This document shows, piece by piece, positions 38,895 to 50,800 of a DNA stretch of 64,000 nt. This stretch comes from Odontesthes bonariensis. Its lineage: Eukaryota > Chordata > Actinopteri > Atheriniformes > Atherinopsidae. Within the stretch, counting starts at the first letter, position 1, and each line of letters starts with the position of its first letter. The stretch spans positions 36,077,663 to 36,141,662 of the forward strand of contig NC_134510.1 of the NCBI RefSeq assembly GCF_027942865.1, given 5' to 3'. The notes beneath the pieces are model-generated. The model was given only the letters and a program-made list of their open reading frames with translations. It was not told the origin of the DNA and ran no database searches. Both the position numbers and the translations under genes were made by a program.

Positions 38895-41800
38895 TTATTG
38901 TGCGTCGCTGCTTTCCTCTTCTTGGCGATTAAAGCCTCTTCTCTGCTTTTCTACGAGTTGGGCATAAAGACCACCCTTCTCCATGAGCTCACCGTGACTG
39001 CCCTCCTCTTCCACCGTCCCGTCGTTGAGGACAACTATGTGGCTGGCTTTTTCTGCAACGCTCATCTTGTTGGCTATCATCAGCACGGAGCAGCTCTTCT
39101 TTAGGTTGAACAGAGCTTCGTGTACCTGAGGAGTATCAACAACACTTGGTTTAACGCCAAGGAAACAAACAACCACAAAATCTAAGCTGCAAGAGTAAAG
39201 AATTTGCTACCTGGTGTTCATTCTCAGCGTCTAAATCACTGGTGGCGTTGTCCAGGATCAGGATTTTCGGATCTCGGATTAAAGCTCTGGCAATGGCAAT
39301 GCGCTGCTTTTGGCCTCCAGACACTTGGCCTCCCTTCTCTCCAGCATCTACAAACCAGAAGGAAATTCTGTTCCTGTGTTTCAGCACATCCTCATACGAT
39401 TATAAGGCGACACAGTTGGATACAAGAGCATTGTATCAAAGCAGTATCTCTTCCGCAGACATCCTGACAGCCTTCATTATCCATTATTATTCATATTATC
39501 TGTGTGTAAACCTCTAAACTGAGAGGCTTTTCACAGTTTAGGGATGTCCTGGAGTAGCCTGGCGACGCCATCCTACGTACTTCCGCCCAAAGATTTTGGC
39601 TCCGCACATAGTCTGGCCAAATCCCCCTACCTCGGTTCGCTCAGTGTTTTGCCAATCAGCAAACAGTTGCGAGTGGTGACGCAGAACTCACGCACAGAGT
39701 CCATTGTAGTCCATATAATTGTAGTTCAACCGCAGCGGAAATAAACATGGCGACGGAAGAACGCTAGAAGCTATCCATGAAGTTGTCTCAACTCTGGAGA
39801 TCATTACACAATTAAAACGAGAGCAAGAGGAATGCCTCGTCAATTTTGTTAGTGGCAAGGATGTCGTAGCTCTCCTTCCAACTGGCTTTGGGAAAAGTTT
39901 GATTTATCAAATGGTACCGGTATAATGAAAGCGGATGTGGGAAGCGTGATTCGCGAGCTAGAGCCTCGCGAGAGTAAGCATGAACCTCGGCGCATAACCA
40001 ACGTCATTTCTAAACATTATGATTGGTTAAGGGAACTCCGTTACTCCAATGAATTTAAGTTGCTGGGTAAGGTCCCGCCCTCCATGGAAACGGATTCCCC
40101 TTGGGTTTTCCCAGACTGTTTGACAGAGTCAACAGTCGGCTTTCGCCCAGGCTAGGGCTGGAGGGCCGCTGTCCTGAAGACTTTAGACTGCAGACTTTTC
40201 CCTGCTTCAACACACCTGATTCAGATGGAATGGATCTCTTCAAAAGATTGTTAACTTCTGTACACAGGGCCGGTTTTTGCTACGGGCAATGTAGGCGACT
40301 GCCCAGGGCGCACGCTATGTGAGGGCGCACGAGCTCCCTCAAAAAAAACAAAGACTGATCCCAGGCCACACAACGCAAACTGCTTCCAGTCCAAATAAAC
40401 TGTATTTCATTCCTAAAATTAACATAGACCCATATACCTTCATGTAATTAACTGAGTTATGTGAAAAATGTAATAAAACAAATAATAATCTGTGCAGTCA
40501 TCTACGTGAATGTGTTTACGTCACGTGACTCCGGTTGATTGACGGGTGAACGGACGGCGTTAATGGGAAACGCAAAGGTAATAATGTGGAGTCATCATGG
40601 ATCATCATCATAGTAAAAGACCAAAGAAGCCATCAGGTGCCCAGTTTAGAAAGAGAAGAAGAGAAGAGGAGAAACAGGTAGAAGATAAAGGGATGCAGAT
40701 TTCTATGAGTGACGTGAGAGACGTAGACTATAGGCTATCTGTTAGCCTCTTGCTAACATGTTGCTATTAGCCACGACTGTATTTGATTTTTTCAGTTTTG
40801 CTGAACTAGAATTAGAATTGAGGCATCATGCCATGCAACTAATTTCACCCAAAGGCAACCTGGTCTAGTTTGTGTTTGCTACACAACAAGTGCAAATTCA
40901 CACAGTGTGGACTGTGGATTTTTTTTATTGTTATGAGCTATATGCAAAATTAAATAACTTCTAATATACATTAACATGGCATTTTGTAAGCTACATGTAG
41001 TATCTTTTTGTATTTAAATTATATATAATAAAATAATACAAATAGTATAATATATTGTTGTGTTGGTGGCGGGGTAAGTCTTCTTTTTTTTTTGGAGGGT
41101 TAGGGTTACTGAGTTAGTGAGTTAGTTAGCTGCAAGGGATGGTTCGCCCAGGGTCCGCTGCTGCCACCATTATTCATATTATCTGTGTGTAAACCTCTAA
41201 ACTGAGAGGCTTTTCACAGTTTAGAACAGGCATGTCCTGGAAGGCCGCCGTCCTGCAGGTGTGCTGAAGCAGGGAAACGTCTAAAACCTGCAGGACGGCG
41301 GCCCCTCCAGGACCGGATGTGGACATCCCCGGTTTAGAAGAACCCCGTGATGAAGCCCATTCTGGTGTTCAGTCTGCCAGATGCTGAGTTTCTGTGTCAC
41401 ACCTGTGCCATATCCATTCGACAGCTCCTGGATGAACTTGTGTGCACTGGCCATCCTGGCAGCTCGGTACATCTCCTCATCAGAGGCGTTTTCGTGGCCG
41501 TACTTGATGTTCTCCCGTACGGAGCGAGCAAACAGCACACACTCCTGGCTCACCACAGCAATCTATCAACAAACAGAATGAAAAGGCAACATCAGCGGCT
41601 GAGTAATCTGTCAGCTGATCCTCTTTCTCATGAGGACATCAGGGGAACGAAGCCACACGTATATTTCTGTGACCAATGTGATGTAATGCAAAAGGAGGGC
41701 CACAAAATGAGAAAAATCCGTAAACTTGTTGAACCTTTTCTATCATTATTGACGACAGCTGGAGGCTTATATCAGTTCTCTTATTTTTAAGGTCTCATTT

Positions 41801-44800
41801 GCATATGTTATGGATTTTTCATCTGCTTTTAAGTTCACTTCCGCGGTATAGTAATGGACTTCATAAAGCCCCCCGAAGGGTGTCGGTGTCTCACACGCAG
41901 AGGTTAAGATTTATGACGTCTGTGTTAATCTAAATGTTTTAATAATGTACAGCTGAGCTCAGTTTCTGCAGTGGTTCCCTGATGTTCGTTTCCCACAAAG
42001 ATGTGTGTATGATTATGTTTTACGGCGACTGTTTTCACCTGTGCACTGGAAGAATAACCTGTAGTTGGTATCTGTGAGGTCTGCAATGCATTGACTAAAT
42101 GGCTCGCATCACTATGTTTCATTGCATATTAAAACTGCCGGAAGTGATGTCAGTCAGTGGGGTTACATGGCACTGAAAGGATCGGATTATTGGCAAAATT
42201 ATAATAAGACTCAGTTATTAAGTGCATGTAGACACCTTAATCGGACAAGAAATTGGATCGGATTAAGACCCCGAGATAACTCAGTTGAAAGTCACTCGAA
42301 ACCTGCTTGTAGACGCTGAAGCACGTGGTGAATCAGACTTTGCGTTCTGCGCATGCTCCAGATGTTTTCCCGGGGTCGTGACCCGGAAGTCAAAGGAGAC
42401 GATATTCCTGTTGTTGTCGCCGTCAGAAAGAAACAAACAACGCGATGGAGAATGCTCCGTTGGGCATCGAGTTTGTGCAACAAGCAGCTCATCACAGACC
42501 AAATGTAGAGGGACGTAGCTTCATCTTGCTCTGCGTTCTCCATCTTTCTCCAATGCCTGAGTTTGATTCCATTCATTCACCGCCATATATCCAAGGATAA
42601 TTACCCTTGCTCAACTCATTCTTATTGTAATTTAGCCAATTATCCGATCCTTTCAGTGCCATGTGACCCCACTGAGTGTAATAGTGTAAAACCAATTTCA
42701 GGTGTGTGCATCCCTGGAAAAGGACTAAAACTTTGCTCCATACGAACTAGCGGTTCACTATAATTACTGCCAGCTGCATGTCTTCATCAACCACCGAGGC
42801 TGCAGGTCACATCCACGTCTGTCTAGACTCATACGATAAAAGACTGAAGAAATAAATTAAAACGATATGGGAAAAAGTCATATCACGATATTTTCTTTTA
42901 TATCATGATATCGATATATATCGGGTCCATAACTTTCAGCATCCACTTATTATAGCCTTATTATACACAGCGTGTCTTTAGCAACACAATAAGCTAACTT
43001 TGTAATATCACGGTGTCTCAACTCTCGTTGTCATTGGCTGTTCGTGTTGTCTGTCAAAAGATGGACAAAGTACAGCAGTTTTGGTGGGTCATTGAGCAAG
43101 AAATGAAAAAGATTCTGTCCACTAATAGAAATAATGACCCCTCATATCTGCTACTTGGCATATCTGATTTGTCCATTACTGACAAATTTAAGAGAAAACT
43201 TCACCAAACACTTGCTTTCTGTGATAGAAAGTGTATTCTTTTGAATTGGATAAATGATAAAGCCCCGTCTAAGGCTCAATGGCATAGGGTGATACTCAAA
43301 TATGTTGCTTTGGACTATCTGACGTGTAAATTACAGCAAAGATGATGCTTTCTGGAAAACATGGGAACCCTTTTCGTCATATATTGGTTTGAATATCTCT
43401 ACCATTCTTGCACAAGGGTTTGTATCATAGCTGAGAATGCCACCCTACCATTTAATTGGTATGTTTTTGTTTCTGTGTACCTTTCTTTGATCATGTGAAT
43501 GTATCATGCATGGCAGAGTACACCTGGTTTATTTTGCTTGCTTATCTTATTTATATGGGATGACTCCTGAATCTCTCGCCTGTATAAATTTAAATCTGAA
43601 TTTTAACTTGGATGTGTACGTGAGCCAAATGTGTGTATTTCTGTTTTGTCTTTTGAAAATTTAATAAACATATATAAAAAAATAAATAAAAAGATGGATA
43701 AGTATATCGTCCATGTTTCATATCTCTATTGAAAGCTGTCGTTTTATCGCCCAGAACTAAATCAATTCAGCATTTGACCAACTGGGAAGTGTGCTCAGTT
43801 TCTCCAGAAATTTAGTCTTAATTAGCAAACTATTGAAGTTATGGCTTCATGTTTACGGCCAGTTAAATTCTGCGAGGTCACAGTGAGCTTCACATTTGAC
43901 TAAAATATTTCTTCCCTACATCCAAGTTAATAAAATCTGAGATATCACATTCACAAGACTTAATGTCACCAGGCATGGCAGCTGACTGTGTGGAGGCTTA
44001 AAAACTTTAATCTTCAAATGAACCGGATCCCTGGTGGCCGCCCACCTTGTCATGCAGGTACTGCTCTTTGTAGCTTTGCAGGGGTTCCCCATCCAGCAGG
44101 ATCTCCCCCGCTTGCGGCTGGTAAAACCTCTCCAGCAGCTTGACGCAGGTGGACTTCCCCGTTCTGTTAAGTCCTACGAGGGCAGTGATTTGACCCGGCT
44201 TCACATCCAGAGACACGTCCTGATAAAAAAAGAGACGTACGCGTTACAAATGTCCTTAGTAAACATAACAAATGGACAAGGACAAAACGGTACATACTTT
44301 AAGCACAACAAGGCTTTTTTCTCCCGTCTTTGCAGGATAGGAAAACCTAACGTTTCTAAACTGAACGTGTCCTTTGAGATTTTCAGGGGCCAGAGTGCCC
44401 GAAGGGGGGACCTGAGGTTTCCGATCCAAATATTCAAAGATCTTCTCAGAGGCACCGATTGCTTTCTTCACCTCTGGGTAGTAACGCATGACAGCCTGGA
44501 AGATAAATCAAATCAAATTTATTAGTATAGCACATTTCATATATACAAAACAATTCAAAGTGCTTCACATGAAATAAAAGCATTGCAGCAGGGAGTGGAA
44601 GAAGCATTAAAAATACATAAAAGGATATAAAGAGAAACAATTAAAATAATTTAAATTAATTTAAAAACAAGCAACAGTCCAGATAAGTTCAAAGATATCG
44701 TGCAGATTTCATGCATAGACACATGAGAACAGAAATGTCTTTAACCTGGATTTTAAAATGTCTACATTTGGTGAAAGTTTAATCTCCACTGGCAGTTTGT

Positions 44801-47800
44801 TCCACTTGTTTGCAGCATAACAGCTAAATGCTGCTTCTCCATGTTTAGTCTGGACTCTGGACTGGACCAGCTGACCTGAGTCCTTGGATCTAAGAGCTCT
44901 GCTGGCTTTATATTCTCTGAACATATCACAGATGTATTCTGGGCCTAAACCGTTCTGGGATTTGTAAACCATCAGCAGGCTTTAAGATAAGTGTTAGGGA
45001 ATAAGTAGAAAGAAGAAAGCGAGCATGTATGAATGATGCTGGTGGCTCACCTCAACAGCAGAGGTGAACTGCAGCTCGTAGAGAACGAATGAAACCAGAT
45101 CTCCGCTGCTAACCGTCCCCCTGGTTACAAGCGTTCCTCCGTAGTACAGAATAAACACCTTCAAGGCCAAAGTGGTCATCTGAAATTCATTAGAAATGAT
45201 TTACAAAACAAAAAGATACACTTATTTCACCCCCGTTTGCTAAATAAACGGCCATCACTGTTACTCAGAAGCTTCTTTCACATCTGGGAAGCCGGGAATG
45301 AAGGTTCCTTTTCCTCCTCCCAATTATTCTGATACGATTTGCTAAAAAAAATCCATCATAACTGAGCGAAAACTCCCAGTCAGAGCCAGAAGAAAACATA
45401 GTTACTGGTCATTTTTTAAGGGAGGGCAGAGCTGGAGCACAGCAGAGAAAGCGATCATCACACTCTTTTATCCCGAATTACTTTCAGATGGTTGATGTGG
45501 GCTTCAGCATCTTTCCCATGGACACTTCCACGTGTCGATTGGTGAGACAGGAGATCTTAATCTTTCCAGCTGAAGGACAACCACTGCTCTTCTTGAGCTA
45601 CAGTCCACCTTGTTGCCATAGTGACCTACTGTATGTGGGAGGGAGGGCGATTTTTATAGACTCACATGTTTAAAGTGCATAATTACTTTTCACCTTGAGA
45701 TTTTGAGGACAAAATGTGGACAGTTTGATCCAAACCTTTTCAGCTGTTCGCACGTGTACTTCGCTGTGGACTATTTTCAGCCCTACTTTCACATGTTGAA
45801 GGACACGCGATGCGCTGTTTCTTTGTTTACAGCAGGGGTGTCAGACTGAGCCGTGACAGGTCCGGTGTGGCTGCAGGTTTTTGTTCCAACCCTGCAGCAG
45901 CACAGCCGACTCGTTTCATTCAATCAGCTGAACTGGTTAAGACCTTCAGGCCCTTCACGGATCAGTCTGACACCCCTGCTTTACAGCACGATGAGGCTTC
46001 TACACTGACTACATTTGCACGCCGTCTCGCCTGCTGCTCTTGCAGAGATTTGGGATGGAAAACAGCTTCAGAGGTGTGCATTATTAAAACTGAGGCTGCC
46101 GAAAGAGGAGCGCTGTGGCTGCTACCAAACGGTTTGATCCAACCTCTTCACATTCTCAGTCATAACCAATGTTCCCTCTGAGCTGCTCGCACAGTCTCAG
46201 CGCACAAGAAAATCTATGCAGCGCATAAAATAAAATTCATTATTAATTAATATCTAATACTACACCTAATCTAATCTAATTAATTATTAGACCAATAATG
46301 TGTTTTTCTGTACCATTTTTCAATGTAACGCAGTGAGTGACAGGTGTTCAGCCAATGATATGATACGGTTTACTTACGCTATGCAGCCAATCAGAGCATT
46401 GATAGTGCAGGTTAGCTAGCTAACAACAGTGCGGCGGAGTTTTTAGGAGAGTTAAGAGACACAACTCCTTATCATGGCGAAACGAACGGGCAGCGCCAGC
46501 GACACAAGCCAAAGTAAAAAAGAAATGCGGTTCTTTTAGGATGGAATGGCTGTCTGAGAATGTGCAAACAGAAGAACAAGCGGTGAAACTGGGTGAGATG
46601 CAGGCTGCAAGCATGACTCTCACATATAACAGATAACATGCTACACATCTCATAAACAACAAGATTTCTGTCTTTTTTATTTTAAGTGGGCCAAATCGCT
46701 TATATATTAAAAGTAAAATAATGCTGTTGTTGCTGTGATTTGATTCTTTTAATAAGCCATGTAACTTGCTATGATCCAAGGTTTTGAACAGGTGTGATGC
46801 TGGTGTGTGGCCACAGCGTGCACATGTGATGTTGCTCACAGTGGTCCTCAGTGTGCTCAGGGAGCCCAGACACATGAAAAATTAGAGGGAACATTGGTCA
46901 TACACTGGAAAAAATCTAAATCTTACCAAGTATATTTGTCTCATTTCTAGTTAAAATATCTCATTACACTTAATATAAGACACAACTGCCTAACAAGTAC
47001 CATTTCAGCCAGATATAGGGACTTGTTTAAAGACAATACATCTTGAATATCTTGTTAAGTAAAAAAGTCTTGAAACATCTTGTTTTGAGTCATATTTCAC
47101 ATGAAACAAGTTTTTGTTTTTTTCATTTGAAGAGGTTTTTAAGCTAATTTCAAGATCACTTTTAACTCAAAAGTCCTAAATATCACATCTTATTTCAAGA
47201 GATCTTGACAAGCCGATTTTCACCAGTTCCATTGGCAGATTTTTTTTGCTTATTTCAAGCAAAAACGTCTTGTATTTGTTGTTGTTTTTTACTTATTTCT
47301 GGAGGGGCATCTTTTCACCCTAAACGACAAAAAAACCAAAATGGTGACAAACAAATGACCAATTTGAGACGTTTAAAGGGGAGTAAGCGAACCAGTGGGC
47401 GGATGCCGTGGGCCCACAGAATGAAGTCTGCGTTTCATAGGCCTCATAGCAGCGGATTATATCAGTTACTGAAACACGACAGTGAATGCTTTGTGTTAAA
47501 CTCACGCTGTTGGCACAGGTAGAAGCTGCGTATGCGGCGGACTCCTGTTTGTTCAGGTTGTAAGTGTCCTCCAGCCGCCGTCTGTACTTCTCTGTCTCGC
47601 CCTCCTCGTTGGCAAAGCTCCTCACCGTCTTCATACAGGAGAAAGTCTCCGTGGCAACCTGGTTGGCTTTAGCCAGCGACTCCTGAACCTTCACAGCGAT
47701 AGTCTAATATGGACAGACACAACAAATAGATTCAAATCAAATTCACTTTAATTTCTTACACAGAACATACCTCACCACTATTAAACTCCATCACATGAAA

Positions 47801-50800
47801 ATTATTAATGAGCCACGCTGTAGTCTGTGCTCACTGAAAGCCCAGGGCACATTTATTCACATGTTTTGGGGCAATGTTGCATCCAAATTGTCTGATTTGA
47901 TAGATGATACAGTGCCTGCACTGGAAAAAATCTAAATCTTACCAAGTATATTTTTCTCATTGAGTATCTCATTACACTTAATATCAGACACAACTGCCTA
48001 ACAAGTACTATTTCAGCCAGATATAGGGACTTGTTTTAATACAATACATTTTAAATATCTTGTTAAGTGAAAAAGTCTTGAAAACATCTTGTTTTGAGTC
48101 ATATTTCACATGAAACAAGCTTTTTTTTACATTTGAAGAGGTTTTCAAGCTAATTTCAAGATCACTTTTATCTCAAAAGTCTTAATATCACATTTTATTT
48201 CAAGAAATCTTGACAAGCCGATTTTCACTAGTTCCATTGGCAGATTTTTTTGCTTATTTCAAGCAAAAACTTCTTGTATTTGTTGTTTTTTTACTTATTT
48301 TTGGAGGGGCATTTTTTCCAGTGTGTATCTATATGTGTGTTGATTGATAAATCAATGAGAAATGATCTGTCAATTCTCAATCTTTCTAAACTCAAAAAGC
48401 GAGTCATCTTTGCTGGACTGACAGCAGCCAAGAAAATGATTGTAACTCGCTGGAAGCCACCTCATTCTCTGACCACCCAGTCTTGGATTCTCTCTCTTTT
48501 GGACGTCATATACAGCTCGGATCAATGGTGCTAATGATAATGAAAATAAAAATTTGATCACAAAAAAAACAAAACAAATAGACTCAAATCGATAGAAATA
48601 TCGACCACATGATCTGTTCAGAGGATTATCTGATCCATAAATGCATTATTTCACCTGGTGGAAGTGTCCAGTGAGCTCGGGGATGACCCAGATGATGGGA
48701 AGCCCCATACAAGTGAGAAGGGTCATTTTCCACGACTGGCACAGCATGAAGTACAGCAGGAAGCCGAAACGTGCCGTGTACCACATCACGAGGCTCAGCT
48801 TCTCGCTCAGCGCCTCGCTCATGTCGTTGGTATCCGTGGTGATGCGGGACACAAGTTCCCCTGAGATAAAAGTCGCCCATCAGCCTTCTCACATGCATAC
48901 ACATCTCCGTTAGTAATTTCATTGCCTCGTGGGGATCGTGTTTACCCGTCGGAGAGGTATCAAAGAAAGCGATCTCCTGCTTCAGCACAGCCTGGAAGAC
49001 GGCTCCCTGCACCGAGGTGTGGATGAGGCTCATGGTGACGTTGTACATCAGGTCGCACACGAACTCCAGCACAGCACTGGAAGGTGACGGAGCACACAGT
49101 GAACCACACAGCAGGCAGAAGACAGACACAGGGGCATTACTACACCTCTCACCTCTGCTTTAAACTTAGAAAACAATATGTTAGCCATGTTAAGCTACTG
49201 TTTTAGATCTAATTACATTGGTTTTATCTGGGGCTGGGCAACGATTAAAATGTTTAATCTAATTAATCACATGATTTCCCTGATTAATTATGATTTTGGA
49301 TTTTGCATTTGTATGCAAAATCCAAAAATGAATCCAAAAGTAGTGTATAGCTTTTAGCATTTAGTTTTATTTTAAATGTGCTGCCATATGAATGAAAGTG
49401 CCATAACATTTGTTGTGCAAACACACTTTTAACATCAGCATCTTTCTGTAGTTTTTATGTAGAAGCCTCGCTCCACTGTCTGTTTCCTTGAATGACTTGC
49501 TGCTATCAGTTGTGTGTTTTGCCTTTAAGTGATATTTTAGACTGGAACTACTACGCTGAGAAGACAATTCAACTTGGCTGTAAATGCAAGAGTTTTTTTA
49601 TTTTTTATTTTGAAATACGTGCTTTTTTACGTTTATCTTTATTTTATTACTCCATGCTTCGTGGTGTTTGCTGTAACTGTGTGTATGTGATGCATTCAAC
49701 AGACTTTTACAATAATAAAACCTGCGTTAATGTGCGATAAAATATTTATCAGCGTTAAATAATTAACAAGTTAACGCGATAATAACGAGTTAACTCGCCC
49801 AGCCCTAGTTTTATCCTAAAATTATTGTTGTCTAGATTAATTCTGCAGGAGATTCTCAAATCTGTGGATTGAAAACATGATGAAACTGATTCTAAAATGC
49901 CATTTTATCCCGTATAAGTAAGACTTTAATCCGAAAATTTAGCTCTGTATGTTACATATTCTGTGTTTTCCAGTAAAAGTGGGGTTTTATTAAGTAACTG
50001 AGCAGCTTGTCTTTGTATTCTCCAACAAAGGACGTCCGTGTTGCAATGTATGGTGTCAATGCATCCTTCCGCTGATCAAATCTGACTCACAACTCTGCTG
50101 GTCTAATCACAAACTACCATCTACAGGGCAAGTAAAGCAAAGCCGAGCAGTAAGTTATCCAAAAGGCGAGTCATAAAGCACCTTTTAAAACAACCGAGGC
50201 CGACAAAGGTAAAAATAAAACAACAATAAATGATGCATCGTAAAAACGGCTGCTGGGAACATTAAAATTGCTCAACTTGGAAAGGGAAGCCAAGAAGAAG
50301 AGATGGGTCTTTATCAGTGATTTGAATTGCTCATCGGTGGTTGCATTTGGGCTGCAACGATTCGTCGTCAAAAATAGATAATAGAAATAGTTGACAATGA
50401 ATTCCACTGTCGACTATTGTCGCCAGACGTGTTTTTCCAACAGAGTGAGGCATCTCACTTAATTACAATCTCTGCCGAGAGTCGCACATGCACAACATGT
50501 CGAGCGGTAACGTGCACAGAAAAGGCAGCGTCCAACACATTAGCTACACGTAGCAAAACTTCTAAAGTTTGGGAGCATTTTAGCCCGGATATGGTGAATA
50601 AAAAGTTTACTTGCAAGGTTTGCAAAGTGTTTTTTCGCTTTAAAAGAGAGCTTTAACGTTATGCCTGACAAATGTATTTTACTATTTTACTTGATTGTAA
50701 TTAACTATTTATTTTTTATAAAACACATTTGCCTGTCCTTAAAAAAAAATGGAGAGAGGTTTATTTATTTATGGATTTATGTCTATACTGACCGAGAACT

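Larger units (their letters stand above)
39481..41223. repeat. 60-bp direct repeat flanking 1.6 kb of inserted DNA in tap2 intron 10
   Basis: Positions 39481-39540 and 41166-41223 share CATATTATCTGTGTGTAAAC and CTCTAAACTGAGAGGCTTTT in the same order, differing by a 3-bp TTA. Between them lie the helicase-fragment element and hAT-like sequence. The repeat is too long to be an ordinary target-site duplication. Confidence 0.8.
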
